Positions 22,786 to 34,202 of a stretch of DNA of 37,823 nucleotides are shown piece after piece (position 1 is the first letter of the stretch; the number at the start of each line of letters is the position of its first letter). The notes under the pieces are model-generated. The model was not told the DNA's origin. It saw only the letters and a program-made list of their open reading frames with translations, and did no database searches. Source of the stretch: Deltaproteobacteria bacterium (GTDB lineage Bacteria > Myxococcota_A > Polyangia > Haliangiales > Haliangiaceae). Both the position numbers and the translations under genes were made by a program. The DNA lies in assembly GCA_019237945.1 (NCBI GenBank), contig JAFAOG010000112.1:1-37823 (forward strand), read 5' to 3'.

Positions 22786-23772
22786 ATGGACAGGCACCTG
22801 CCGGTCGTCGATCAGCAAACTGCGCCGCTCCCGACGGGCATGACCGACGAGGAGCTCGAGGCCGAGATCAAGCGCCTCAAGCGCGAGCGCAACGCCGTCA
22901 TCCTCGCCCACTACTATCAGGAGTCGGAGCTCCAGGACCTGGCCGACCACGTCGGCGACTCGCTCCAGCTCTCGCAGGCCGCCGCCAAGACCCAGGCCGA
23001 CGTGATCGCCTTCTGCGGCGTCCACTTCATGGCCGAGACGGCAAAGATCCTGAACCCCCACAAGATCGTCGTCGTCCCCGACCTCACCGCCGGCTGCTCG
23101 CTCGCCGACGGCTGCCCCGCCCCCGTCTTCAAGAAGTGGCTCGAGCAGTACCCCGGCCACACCGTCGTCTCCTACATCAACTGCTCGGCCGAGGTGAAAG
23201 CCCTCTCCGACATCATCTGCACCTCGTCCAACGCGGTGAAGATCGTCAAGGCCCTCGCCAACGAGAAGGTCGTCTTCGCTCCCGACCGCCACCTCGCCGC
23301 GTTCGTCGCCAAGGAAGCGAAGCGCCCCGACCTCGTCGCGTGGCAGGGCACCTGCATCGTCCACGAAACGTTCTCCGAGAAGCGTCTCCTCGAGCTGATG
23401 GCCCAGCACCCCGACGCCGAGGTGATCGCGCACCCCGAGTGCCACGAAGGCATCCTGCGCCACGCCCACTTCGTCGCCTCGACCTCGGGCCTGATCTCCT
23501 ACGCCCAGTCCTCGCCCAAGCGAGCATTCATCGTCGCGACGGAAGCCGGCATCATGCACAAGATGGCGCAAGCCGCCCCGGGCAAGACGCTGATCGCCGC
23601 GCCGCCCGAGGACGAGTCCTGCTCGTGCAACGTCTGCCCGTTCATGAAGAAGAACACGCTGGAGAAGCTCTACCTCGCGCTGCGCGATCTCAAGCCGCAG
23701 GTCGATGTGCCGGAGCCGGTGCGCGTCCGCGCGCTCAAGCCGATCCAGCGTATGCTCGACATGAGTGTCTAG
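22786..23772 (+). CDS. nadA: Quinolinate synthase NadA
   Basis: 328 residues from ATG 22786. NadA makes quinolinate from iminoaspartate and DHAP in de novo NAD synthesis and needs a 4Fe-4S cluster. The conserved blocks are [26 protein letters not shown] (C104), [17 protein letters not shown] (C190) and [15 protein letters not shown] (probably C284). Length and motifs fit the NadA family. The last eight bases overlap the next gene, so the two are probably an operon. It is unrelated in function to the divergent kinase. Confidence 0.96.
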   Translation: MDRHLPVVDQQTAPLPTGMTDEELEAEIKRLKRERNAVILAHYYQESELQDLADHVGDSLQLSQAAAKTQADVIAFCGVHFMAETAKILNPHKIVVVPDLTAGCSLADGCPAPVFKKWLEQYPGHTVVSYINCSAEVKALSDIICTSSNAVKIVKALANEKVVFAPDRHLAAFVAKEAKRPDLVAWQGTCIVHETFSEKRLLELMAQHPDAEVIAHPECHEGILRHAHFVASTSGLISYAQSSPKRAFIVATEAGIMHKMAQAAPGKTLIAAPPEDESCSCNVCPFMKKNTLEKLYLALRDLKPQVDVPEPVRVRALKPIQRMLDMSV

Positions 23773-24547
23773 GGTCGCGCTCCTCTATCTGGTCGTTGCG
23801 TGCTCGCACGGCGCGCCGCCGCCGCCCGAACCGCCGCCCTCGGAGCCGTTGCCGATGGACGTCAGGCCCGGTGGTCGGCGCACGTTCGGCGCATCCACCT
23901 TGATCACCGCGGTCGCCGACGACTGGAGCTCGACGAAGGTCGTGATCACGCGCTGGCGCCCGCATCAGCAGACCGATGGTCGCCACAGCTGGGGCACCGG
24001 ACCGTGGGAGCGCGTCGGTGACCCGTTCGATGGCGTGATCGGAGACGCCGGGCTGGCGTGGGGCGACGGCCTGCACGGTGACGGCGCGCCAAAAGGCCAC
24101 GACGGACCGCGCAAGCGTGAAGGCGACCATCGCTCACCTGCGGGCGCGTTTCGCATCAGCGGACGGTTCGGGTTCGAGCGGCCCGATGGCCGCATGCTCG
24201 AAGACACCACCGAGTGCGTCGACGATCCCGCGTCGCGCTCGTACAACCTGATCGTGGAGCACACCGGATCCGCCGACTGGACGTCGAGCGAGCACATGCG
24301 CCAGGTGCCGCAGTACGCCGTCGGTGCGTTCGTCAACCACAACGCCAAGCGCGTGCCCGGCGACGGCAGCTGCATCTTCCTGCACATTTGGGCCGGCCCC
24401 GACTCGACAACCGTCGGCTGCACGGCGATGGACGAGCAGAGACTACGCGAGCTGCTGCGGTCACTCGGCGACAAAGCGGTCTTCGTGCAGTTGCCAAAAG
24501 CGGAATACCGCGCACTCCAGGCTGAATGGGGCCTGCCGGCGCAGTAG
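23765..24547 (+). CDS. L,D-transpeptidase-like (YkuD-type) lipoprotein
   Basis: 260 residues from GTG 23765, overlapping the end of nadA by 8 bp. The signal [13 protein letters not shown] suggests a lipoprotein with Cys13 and is followed by a Pro-rich linker. The YkuD-like signature is present: [18 protein letters not shown], then H207 and C219 in [18 protein letters not shown], the catalytic His-x11-Gly-Cys. YkuD enzymes transfer 3-3 cross-links in peptidoglycan. The family is divergent here (LysM absent, extra segment at residues ~60-120), so it may cleave or link another cell-wall peptide. Location: periplasm-facing membrane. Confidence 0.8.
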   Translation: MSRVALLYLVVACSHGAPPPPEPPPSEPLPMDVRPGGRRTFGASTLITAVADDWSSTKVVITRWRPHQQTDGRHSWGTGPWERVGDPFDGVIGDAGLAWGDGLHGDGAPKGHDGPRKREGDHRSPAGAFRISGRFGFERPDGRMLEDTTECVDDPASRSYNLIVEHTGSADWTSSEHMRQVPQYAVGAFVNHNAKRVPGDGSCIFLHIWAGPDSTTVGCTAMDEQRLRELLRSLGDKAVFVQLPKAEYRALQAEWGLPAQ

Positions 24548-24557
24548 GCTTGGAGCC

Positions 24558-25010
24558 ATGTCCTGGAAGACGATCCTCGTGCCGCACGACTTCAGCTCGT
24601 CCGCGAACCACGCCGCTGCGCTCGCGCGCGACGAAGCGAAGGTGCACGGCGCCAAGATCTTGCTGCTGCACGTGATCGACATTCCGCCCAGCTTCGAGAC
24701 GACGTCGGTGATTCCGCCCGAGACGGGGGCGCCGATCAACGCGAAGGACTATGCGGTCGCGACCGCGGAGAAGCACCTCGAGGACATCGCGGCGCGGCTG
24801 GCGAAAGATGGCGCGACGGCGACGACGTTCATCCGCGTCGGGAATCCGGTCGATCAGATCAACATCTTCGCGGGCGAGAACAACGTCGACCTGATCATCA
24901 TGGGGACGCACGGGCGGAGCGGGCTGCAGCACCTGCTCGTGGGCAGCGTCGCGGAGCGGATCGTGCGGACGAGCGTGAAGCCGGTGCTCACGATCCGTCA
25001 CCCGACGTAG
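24558..25010 (+). CDS. Universal stress protein (UspA family)
   Basis: 150 residues from ATG 24558, the natural start of the fold (MSWKTILVPHDFS). It has the UspA alpha/beta fold and the ATP-binding motif GTHGRSGLQHLLVGS (G-x2-G-x9-GS). Single-domain UspA proteins bind ATP and are made under starvation or stress. SD GGAG (24552-24555). It follows the transpeptidase-like gene by 10 bp. Its last 23 bases overlap the 3' end of the polysaccharide deacetylase gene on the other strand. Confidence 0.93.
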   Translation: MSWKTILVPHDFSSSANHAAALARDEAKVHGAKILLLHVIDIPPSFETTSVIPPETGAPINAKDYAVATAEKHLEDIAARLAKDGATATTFIRVGNPVDQINIFAGENNVDLIIMGTHGRSGLQHLLVGSVAERIVRTSVKPVLTIRHPT

Positions 25011-26535
25011 CGTAGACGTCGGTGACGGTGGCGACGGGGAGGCCCGAGGCGGCGACCTGATCGACGAGCGCCTGGAAGTCGGCGGTCCGCCACTCGGTGG
25101 ACGCGGCCGGCGTGCCGTCGACGAGCTTGTGGAAGACGAGGATCAGCCACTCGTGGTTCTCGCGTGCTTCCTCGACGTACTCCTGCGCGACCGAGAGCGG
25201 GACCGAGGACGTGATGTAGCCGACGCGCAGGCGGCGCGAGTCGGACGGCGGGAACAGCTCCTGCTGGCCGGCGTAGATCGTGCGACAGGACGTGAAGTAG
25301 GTGCCGGCGAGCGCGAGGACGTTGCGATCGAACTCGCCCGACGGATAGGCGCAGTGGTCGTAGCCGGTGAGCTGGTTCGCGATCAGCCAGGCGCGCGTGT
25401 TGACCATGTCGTCCTCGACCTCGTTCGGCGAGAGCTCCGTGAAGTGGAGCGCGTGATCGACCTGCGTGTAGGCGTGGGCACCGATGTCCCATCCGGCGGC
25501 GGTGAGCGACTTCAGCTCCGAGAGCGAGAGGCGGTCGGGCTTGTCGATCTCGTCGACGATCACGTACGCGGTTCCGGTGAAGCCCTTCGCGGCGAGGATC
25601 GGCGCCGCGACATCGTTCTGCGTGGCGAAGCCATCGTCGAACGTGAACGACACGACGCCGTTCGGGAAGTGCGGCGCGGCTTCGGGGACGAGCGCGATCG
25701 CGTTGAGGTGGAGCGTCAGCGGGCCGGTGCGGTTGTCGGCGACGCGCACCATCACGTCGGTGATCGCCGCGCGGTTGGGCGTGCCGACGGTCTGGTCCGG
25801 GTGCCACGGGATCGCGAACGACACCCAGTCGCCTTCGGTGATCCACTGGCGGCTCTGGCCGCTGCGCAGATCGAACACGAACGCGTTGGCGAGGTTCGAG
25901 TCGCCGAGCTGGACCTCGAGCTCGCCGATCCGCGCGACGCCTTCGATCTTGAGCCAGAGGCGCGCGGTCTGCTTGGTGAAGTCGAACGCCGGCATGCTGA
26001 TGCGCGCGAGCGAGCGCGTGGTGCCGATGCCGTCGGTCGTGACGACGGCGGCCTGCGAGCCGACCGCGACGTCGCTGGTGTCGGCGAGGTTCGCGACGCC
26101 CGGGTTCGCGGTGAAGCTGTTGCCCGGCTCGTCCTGTGTCATCCACATCGCGACCGTCTGCTCGGGCGCTTTGCCCGGCGGCACGGCGCCGCAACTCGTG
26201 CGCCCCTGGCTCGTCTTCCACAGACAGGCGTAGGTGTAGGCGCCGGTCAGGCTCGCGGTCGACGCGCCATCGGTGACGGTGACGTCGGCCGTGCCTTCCT
26301 GGAAGTGGCGATCGCCCGTGATGCAGGTGAGGTGATCGTCCGCGGCGTGGACCTGCGTGCACGGGACGCCGCCGATCGTGACCATGTCGCCGTCGGCGAA
26401 GCCGCTCCCGTGGAGCGTGATCGTCGTACCGCCGCCGACCGAGCCCTGCGCTGGCTCGATCGACGACAGGGCGAGCGGGCCACCGGAGGTGGCAAGGTGG
26501 CAGCCTGCAAGCAAAGCAAGGAGAGCGCAGCGCAT
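24988..26535 (-). CDS. IPT/TIG-domain polysaccharide deacetylase lipoprotein
   Basis: 515 residues from ATG 26535. Signal MRCALLALLAGC (Cys12). Residues ~23-103 are an IPT/TIG immunoglobulin-like domain (SSIEPAQGSVGGGTTITLHGSGF, VTIGGVPC). Residues ~110-285 are a beta-rich domain of unknown type. Residues ~293-470 are a NodB-type polysaccharide deacetylase: TFDDG (298-302), GWDIGAHAYTQVDH with H354 and H361 (spaced by six residues instead of the usual three), and the YPSGEFD segment. The enzyme likely removes acetyl groups from an envelope or extracellular polysaccharide. The altered His spacing could weaken metal binding and should be treated as uncertain. Its gene is divergent from the Cys-rich lipoprotein. 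Confidence 0.83.
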   Translation of the reverse strand: MRCALLALLAGCHLATSGGPLALSSIEPAQGSVGGGTTITLHGSGFADGDMVTIGGVPCTQVHAADDHLTCITGDRHFQEGTADVTVTDGASTASLTGAYTYACLWKTSQGRTSCGAVPPGKAPEQTVAMWMTQDEPGNSFTANPGVANLADTSDVAVGSQAAVVTTDGIGTTRSLARISMPAFDFTKQTARLWLKIEGVARIGELEVQLGDSNLANAFVFDLRSGQSRQWITEGDWVSFAIPWHPDQTVGTPNRAAITDVMVRVADNRTGPLTLHLNAIALVPEAAPHFPNGVVSFTFDDGFATQNDVAAPILAAKGFTGTAYVIVDEIDKPDRLSLSELKSLTAAGWDIGAHAYTQVDHALHFTELSPNEVEDDMVNTRAWLIANQLTGYDHCAYPSGEFDRNVLALAGTYFTSCRTIYAGQQELFPPSDSRRLRVGYITSSVPLSVAQEYVEEARENHEWLILVFHKLVDGTPAASTEWRTADFQALVDQVAASGLPVATVTDVYATSGDGS

Positions 26536-26628
26536 CGCGCTGAGAGAAAGCAGGGGTCGTGCCTTGTGCGCGTAGAGGACAGTGTGTTCACGCGCTCGCA
26601 TCGATCGCTGCCGATTCGCGGCGTTACG

Positions 26629-27486
26629 ATGAGATCGATGCGATGGTTTGGGCTGGTGTGCGCGGCCGGCGCGCTCGCTGCGTGCGACGGGGTATTCGGG
26701 CTCGATTTCGTACCGACCGCCGAGCCGGATGCGCCCGCGATGCCGCGCCCCGATGCGCCGCTGGGCGTGTGCGGGCTCGTCGGGACCGGGTGCTGCGCGA
26801 GCGGCTCGGCGTGCACCGACGGCTCGCAGTGCCTGACGGTCGGCGCGGGCTCGCGGTGCGTGCTTCTCGCGGGCTCGTTCGAGGTGCCGTCCGCCACGAA
26901 TGGCTGCGCGACCGCGCCCGCGTGCGAGGCCGACAATCCGTTCGTCAACACGCCGTGCTCGTGCCCGAGCGGCTTCGCGAAGCAGGACCTGGTGATCGAC
27001 GATGGCTGCGGCACCGACACCGCGCCGGCGAACAGCCTCGCGACGATCTCGACGTGCGCGCCCGCGGCGGCTCCAGCAAGCACCGACTGGGGCGGCTGGT
27101 ATCTGCTCGCGGATCTCGTCGAGTGCATTCCCGGCAATCCCGCCGATCACTGCATGACGCCCAATCCGGTCACGCACGCGTGCAGCTGCCCGGGGTCGAC
27201 GCAGGCGGTGAATTTGCGGACGTTCGTCCCCGGCACCGGCTGCGCGAACGGCTACCTCGGCGGCACGCTCGCGATGTGTCTCGATACGAGTGTCGCGGTC
27301 GCGTCGATCCGCGGCGTGTTCGAGAGCGATCCCGATGGCGCGTGCCGCGTGCCGCTGCCCGGCTTCGGATGTCGCTGCCCGGCGGGCTCGGTCGAATCGA
27401 AGCTGCGCGTGCAGACGGATCGCGTCGTCAACAGCACGACGTTGTTCTTCCGCAGCACGATCACCGTGTGCCTCGCTCCGCCCTAG
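26629..27486 (+). CDS. Cys-rich lipoprotein, myxobacterial-type
   Basis: 285 residues from ATG 26629; an in-frame ATG at 26638 would give 282. The signal ending GALAAC predicts lipidation and is followed by DGVFGLDF, a motif I associate with many predicted lipoproteins of this group. The rest has many Cys (for example CGLVGTGCCASGSAC, CATAPACEAD, CSCPSG, CSCPG, CRCPAG), often in CxCPxG, suggesting several disulphides and an EGF-like or small disulphide-rich surface domain. No catalytic motif is seen. It could be a surface adhesin or cap protein; the function is unknown. It ends in a CTAG overlap with the next gene. Confidence 0.75.
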   Translation: MRSMRWFGLVCAAGALAACDGVFGLDFVPTAEPDAPAMPRPDAPLGVCGLVGTGCCASGSACTDGSQCLTVGAGSRCVLLAGSFEVPSATNGCATAPACEADNPFVNTPCSCPSGFAKQDLVIDDGCGTDTAPANSLATISTCAPAAAPASTDWGGWYLLADLVECIPGNPADHCMTPNPVTHACSCPGSTQAVNLRTFVPGTGCANGYLGGTLAMCLDTSVAVASIRGVFESDPDGACRVPLPGFGCRCPAGSVESKLRVQTDRVVNSTTLFFRSTITVCLAPP

Positions 27487-27971
27487 CGCTCTTTCCAGTA
27501 GCGCGTCTGCGCCGACATCAGCGCCTCGCGAACGACCTGCTTCGCCTCGTCGCGACCGATCGCGAGCTCGCCGGCGATCGTGTCGATCGTCTCGCCGGCC
27601 ATCCACCGCGCGAGCGCATCGTTGTAGCCGCCGCGCGCCGTGCACGTCTGCTTGTGAACGAGGCGCCAGTCGGCGGTCGACGGGCCGCGCGTCGCGTCGT
27701 ACGTGCGCTGGATCGCATCCTCGCGCGGGTTCGACGGGATGATGAACTCGGTCGCCGAGCGATCGGTGGGCGACAGCGGCCAGCTGATGTAGTGGTCGCC
27801 GGCGTCGTCGCTGTAGGCGAGACGTGATTCCGACGAGCCCGCGCGAACCGCGCCGCCGTCGCGAACCATCTCCGAGCTACCGCAGCTGTACTCGGCGGTG
27901 AACGTCGAGCGAGGAGCACGCGCCGCGCACGCCGACGCGGTGACGAGGACGAGGACGAGGAGGTTGCGCAT
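27483..27971 (-). CDS. Small lipoprotein with an HTH-like C-terminal part
   Basis: 162 residues from ATG 27971. Signal MRNLLVLVLVTASAC (Cys15). The middle is hydrophilic with no recognised domain. Residues ~115-160 (GYNDALARWMAGETIDTIAGELAIGRDEAKQVVREAL) form helices that resemble a short HTH or a coiled domain; no DNA-binding role is implied for a lipoprotein. Two GGCAA-N3-TTGCC palindromes lie upstream, between this gene and the end of the FHA regulator. It converges with the Cys-rich lipoprotein with a 4-base stop overlap. Confidence 0.65.
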   Translation of the reverse strand: MRNLLVLVLVTASACAARAPRSTFTAEYSCGSSEMVRDGGAVRAGSSESRLAYSDDAGDHYISWPLSPTDRSATEFIIPSNPREDAIQRTYDATRGPSTADWRLVHKQTCTARGGYNDALARWMAGETIDTIAGELAIGRDEAKQVVREALMSAQTRYWKER

Positions 27972-28019
27972 GCCCGACGCTTCAGCAACTGCCGCGCCAG
28001 CGTTTTGCGACCGTTTTCA

Positions 28020-28051
28020 GGCAAGCGTTGCCGGGGTCGGCAAGTCTTGCC
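28020..28051. promoter_or_regulatory. Pair of GGCAA-N3-TTGCC palindromes, 19 bp apart
   Basis: GGCAAGCGTTGCC (28020-28032) and GGCAAGTCTTGCC (28039-28051) start 19 bp apart, just downstream of the FHA regulator stop and upstream of the small lipoprotein gene. The same layout recurs at 36251-36282. They may be operator pairs or 3'-end RNA hairpins; both readings fit the position. Confidence 0.5.
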
Positions 28052-28057
28052 TGGCCG

Positions 28058-29729
<1,672 letters not shown>

Positions 29730-29758
<29 letters not shown>

Positions 29759-32700
29759 CCGATCCTCCCTCGCTGCGACTGACGACGTCGTCGGTGCCCA
29801 GCCGCCATGGCACGTGCTCGGCGATGAAACATTCCAGCTCGTCGCGGCCGCGCTTCTCGACGCGCAGCGGCCACGCGCCGACGATCTTACCTTCGGTCGC
29901 GATCCACAGCGTGTCGCCGTCGCGCGCGAGCCCGCTGATCGCACCCGCATGCGGATCGCGCGTCGCGAGCAGGCGCCCGGTCGCGGTGTCCCACACCTCC
30001 GCCAGGCCCGCGTCGTTGCCGCTGACGAGGCAGGCTCCGTCGCACGCGAAGACGAGCGCGCGGACGTCGCCGGGCGCGCCGTCGATCGTCGTCGTCGCGC
30101 GGTCCGCGATCCTGCCGCCGACGACGGCGCGGATCTCGATCGCGGCGGGCCCGCCGATCGCGAGCCACCGGCCATCCGCCGAGAACGCGAGCGAACGGAT
30201 CGGGTGACGGAGCGTGTGCGAGCTGACGACGCGGCTCGCGGACCACGCGCGCACCTCGCCGCCCGTGCCTCCCGCGACAAGCAGATCGCCGGCCGGCGCG
30301 AACGCCACGACCGCGAACGGCGATGCATCGAGGACGCGCGCGTTGTGCTGCGCGAGCGACCACATGCGCAGATCGCCGCCCGCCGTCGCGAAGCGATCGC
30401 CGTCGGGCGCCGTCGCCACCGACACGAGCGGCCCCGGTGCCTCGGGCCCCGCCGCGTGCGCCTCGCGCGTCCCCATGTCCCAGACGAGCGGGGCCGCGTC
30501 CTCGCCCGCGGAGATCAGGTGCGCACCATCGGGCGTGAACGCCGCCGCGAGCACGCGGCCGTCGTGCTTCGCGAGCACGTCGTCGCCGGGCAGCACCGAG
30601 ATCCGGCTGTCATCGCGCGCCGCGACGACGACGCCCGTGCGCGACACCGCGAGCGCATGCACCGGCGAGTCGACCAGCTGCTCGCGCGGCGCGACGGCGG
30701 TCGTATCCCACAGGCGCGCGGTGCCATCGCGGCTGCCCGTCACCAGCGTGCCGCCGGCGAACGCGATCGACGTCAGCGCATCGGCCTGCTCGAACGTCGC
30801 GATCGGAGCGCCGGTCGTCGCCGACCACAGCTTCGCGAGCCGATCCGCGCCGGCGGTCGCGACGTAGCGCCCGTCCGGAGAACGCGCGACGGCGACGATC
30901 GGCCCGGCGTGCCCGGCGAGCGAGATGTCGGACTCGATCTGCGCGCGCGCGTTGCCGTCCTCGCCGAATGGCCGCTCGCTCGGGATCGTCCACAGGTGCA
31001 GGCCGCCGTCGGAGTCGCCGCTGATCAGCGTGCGTTCGCCGACGATCGCGAGCGCGGTGACCGGCCGCCCGTGCCGCAGCGGCGCGACGATCAGCTTGCC
31101 GAAGAACGGGCTCCACACGCCGGCGGTGCCGTCGGCGCTCGCGGTCGCGATCCACGTCATCGACGGCGACCACTCGAGCGCGGTGATCGCAGCGGTGTGT
31201 CCGCGCAGCATCGCGATCACGGTGCCGTTGTACGCCCACACGCAGCCGCTGCCATCTTCGGCTCCCGCGGCCGCGAACAGCCCGAGCGCGGCGAAGCGCA
31301 CGGTCGTCAGCGCGGCCGTCGGCAGCCCATCTCCCGGCGCGCACGACGGCGTGATGCTCGTGCCGTCGACGAGATTCCACACGTGCGCCGCGCCGTCGTT
31401 GCCAACCGTCGCGAGCCGTCCGTCGAGCGCGAACGTCACGTCGCGGATCGCGCCGTCGTGCGCCCTGCGCTCGAACACGGGTGCGCCGTCGAGCGTCCAC
31501 ACGCGCACGACGCCGTCGTCACCGCCGAACGCGACGCGCTTGCCCGCGACATCGAATGCGATCGCGTTCGCCCCCGCGACCTCGCCGAGCACGCGCTCCG
31601 ACTGCCCGTCGGCGGTCCACACCTCGGCGCGCCGCGCGGCGACCGTGACGATCCGCGTGCCATCGGGGCTCGCCGCGACGACCGCATCGCCCTGCGCGTG
31701 CAGCAGCTCCTGCTTCTGCGCGAGGAACGGCCGCCGCGCCTCCGCGATCAGCAGCTGGCGCGCCGGGCTCGGCTCGCCGCGCGCGGCCTCGACGAGATAC
31801 GCGAGCGCGATGCCGGCATGACCGAGCCGCAGCTCCGACCGACCGCGCTCGTCGAGCAGCGCCGTCCTTCGCACCTCCGCGCGATCGCGCGCGTCGATCA
31901 CGCTCTGGATGCTCAGCGCGCCGATGACGACGAGCACGGTCAGCGCGACGATCGAGACGCCGATCGCGACGCGATAGCGATGCGCCCATCGCCGCACCAG
32001 CTGGCCGACCGTGTAGCGGTGCGCGCCGACGAGCTGCCCGGTCTCGAAGCGCTGCAGGTCCTGCGCGAGCTCCGATGCCGTCACGTAGCGATCGGCGGGC
32101 GCGCGCGCCATCGCCTTGTTGACGATCGCGACGAGCTCGGCCGGCGCATCGGGCACGAGCTGCTCGATCGGCGTCGGCGGCCCCGCCTTCACGAGGTCGA
32201 CGACCTCCTTCGCGACACTGCCCTTGTACGGCGCGCGCCCCGACAGCACCTTGTACAGCAGCGCGCCGAGCGCATACACGTCCGCGCGCTGATCGACGCC
32301 ATCGCCGCGCGCCTGCTCCGGCGGCATGTACGCCGGCGTGCCGACGACGCTCCCCGACGCGGTCTCCTCCGGCAGCGCGCGCACCGGCAGCCGCATCGAT
32401 TCCTTCGGATCCGTATGCGCGCCGAGGTCCTTCGCGAGACCCCAGTCGATCACGACCGTCTCGCCGTACTCGCCGACGAGCACGTTGCCCGGCTTGAGGT
32501 CGCGATGGATCACGTTGTTCGCGTGCGCATACGCGAGCGCATCGGCAACCGCGATCACGCGCGGCAGCAGCGCGAGCCGGTCGTGCAGCGTCTTGCGCTC
32601 GGCGACGACCTTGTCGAGCGAGCGACCGTCGACGAGCGGCATCGCGTAGAACGGCTCGCCGCCGGGCCACACGCCCGCCTCGTAGACGTGGATGATCGCC

Positions 32701-33020
32701 GGGTGCTGCAGCCGCGCCGTGATCCGCGCCTCGCGCTCGAACCGCCGCGCGATATCGCGGTTCTTCGGCAGCAGCTCCTTGATCGCGACCGATCGGCCAA
32801 GGCGCAGATCGCGCGCCTCGAGCACGCGTCCCATGCCGCCTTTTGCGAGCTCGCGCGTGATCACGTAGCGCGAGCGATCGACCTCGATCAGCTCGCCGAA
32901 GTCGCGTAACGCGCCGAGCACCGGCGTCGGCAACGAGCGGGCCTCGGTTCGCGGCTCCGCACCGTCGACCGTGTCCTCGGGGTCCGCCACCGGCACTGTA
33001 CCGTCCTGTGCATCCCCCAT
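29730..33020 (-). CDS. Ser/Thr protein kinase with C-terminal WD40 propeller
   Basis: 1096 residues from ATG 33020; a GTG at 33032 is four codons earlier. The kinase domain (~51-330) has glycine loop AKGGMGRV, lysine K81 (VAIK), catalytic HRDLKPGN (172-179), DWG in place of DFG (192-194) and PPEQ. One membrane helix (~351-371, VAIGVSIVALTVLVVIGALSI) is followed by a charged linker and then, from ~430, WD40-type repeats to the end, with short GH/WD signatures such as HTAAITALEWS, GHAGPIVAVARS and DGTARLWD. The propeller probably recognises a partner or is the sensor, placed outside the membrane. The overlap with the FHA activator gene suggests they work together, with the FHA domain reading phosphothreonine made by this kinase. 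Confidence 0.93.
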
Positions 33021-33062
33021 GCCGCTGGCCACGATGGCACAGCCGCTGCAACGCCATCAAGC

Positions 33063-34202
33063 ATGTTAGGTTGGCGGTACCGGGTGATGTGGCGATGGGT
33101 GTGTGCACTCGTTGTGGTGGCCGGCTGCTGGTCGGATGACCCGCTCGTCGACGGGGAGCTGACCGCGGCCCAGCTCGCGCATTTTCGCGAGCAGTTCCAT
33201 CACACGGCGTTCGATCCCTGTGCGCTGCCGCCGGGCGTCGATTGCAACAAGGCCGCGCAGCTCGGGCAGGAGCTGTTCTTCGACGTCCGGCTCTCGGATA
33301 GCGGCACCGGCAGCGGCTCCGACTACCGGCCGTCGGCAGGGACCGGCAAGACGTCATGCGCGACCTGCCATGACCCGAACGGGTACTTCATCGACACGCG
33401 CATGCCGAATAGCGTGTCGCAGGGCCAGACGAAGTGGACCCGCCGCAACGCGATGACGCTCCTCGATCTGCAGCTCAAGGCGTCGCTGACGAATCGCTTC
33501 ACGTGGGACGGCAGCTACCACACCGCCGGCGACGTGCTGACGCTCGCGATCACGAAGGCGATGAGCGCGAAGACGGCGAACGTCGCGTACTACCTCCAGC
33601 ACGAACCGCAGTACGCGACGCTGTTCTGGGACGCGTTCGGCATGGCCGACCCCTACGAGGGCGCGAAGCTCGCGTTCGACGCGTATCTCTACCGGCTCGC
33701 CGGCGAGAGCCCGTTCGACGCATACGTCGACGGCGACGACACCGCCCTCTCCGCCGACGCGAAGCGCGGCTTCGGCGTGTTCGTCGGACGCGGCACGTGC
33801 GTCGAGTGCCACTCGGGCCCCGCGCTCGGCGACTTCGTGCCGCGCAACACGGGCGTCGCGCAGGCGGGCTCCGCGTCCGATGCGGGCGCCGGCTCGGCGG
33901 ACGGCGATCCCGCGGACCTCGGCGCGTTCGTGACGCCGAGCTTGCGCAACATCGCGATGACCGGCCCGTACATGCACGCCGGGCAGCTCGCCTCGCTGTC
34001 GGCGGTGATCGACTTCTATCGCCGCGGCGGCGACGCGACGAGCTTCCCCGGCACGAAGGATCCGCGGATGGTCGCGCTGGAGCTCACCGACGACGATGCG
34101 CGCGACCTCGAGGCCTTTCTCGTCTCGCTGACGGACGCGCCGGTCGACGCGTCGCTGCGCCAGAAGCTGTGCCCGGCGGGGAGTGGCAGCCAGTGTCCGT
34201 GA
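33063..34202 (+). CDS. Di-heme cytochrome c peroxidase/MauG-like lipoprotein
   Basis: 379 residues from ATG 33063; ATG 33087 would start at MWRWV. The signal ends VVVAGC (Cys22), predicting lipidation. Two c-type heme motifs, CATCH (C99, C102, H103) and CVECH (C246, C249, H250), fit the two-heme fold of bacterial cytochrome c peroxidases and MauG. The family segment TPSLRNIAMTGPYMHAGQL follows the second motif. These proteins reduce peroxide or oxidise a partner protein in the periplasm. It begins an operon with the porin-like and cupredoxin genes (overlap and 2-bp spacing). Confidence 0.92.
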   Translation: MLGWRYRVMWRWVCALVVVAGCWSDDPLVDGELTAAQLAHFREQFHHTAFDPCALPPGVDCNKAAQLGQELFFDVRLSDSGTGSGSDYRPSAGTGKTSCATCHDPNGYFIDTRMPNSVSQGQTKWTRRNAMTLLDLQLKASLTNRFTWDGSYHTAGDVLTLAITKAMSAKTANVAYYLQHEPQYATLFWDAFGMADPYEGAKLAFDAYLYRLAGESPFDAYVDGDDTALSADAKRGFGVFVGRGTCVECHSGPALGDFVPRNTGVAQAGSASDAGAGSADGDPADLGAFVTPSLRNIAMTGPYMHAGQLASLSAVIDFYRRGGDATSFPGTKDPRMVALELTDDDARDLEAFLVSLTDAPVDASLRQKLCPAGSGSQCP

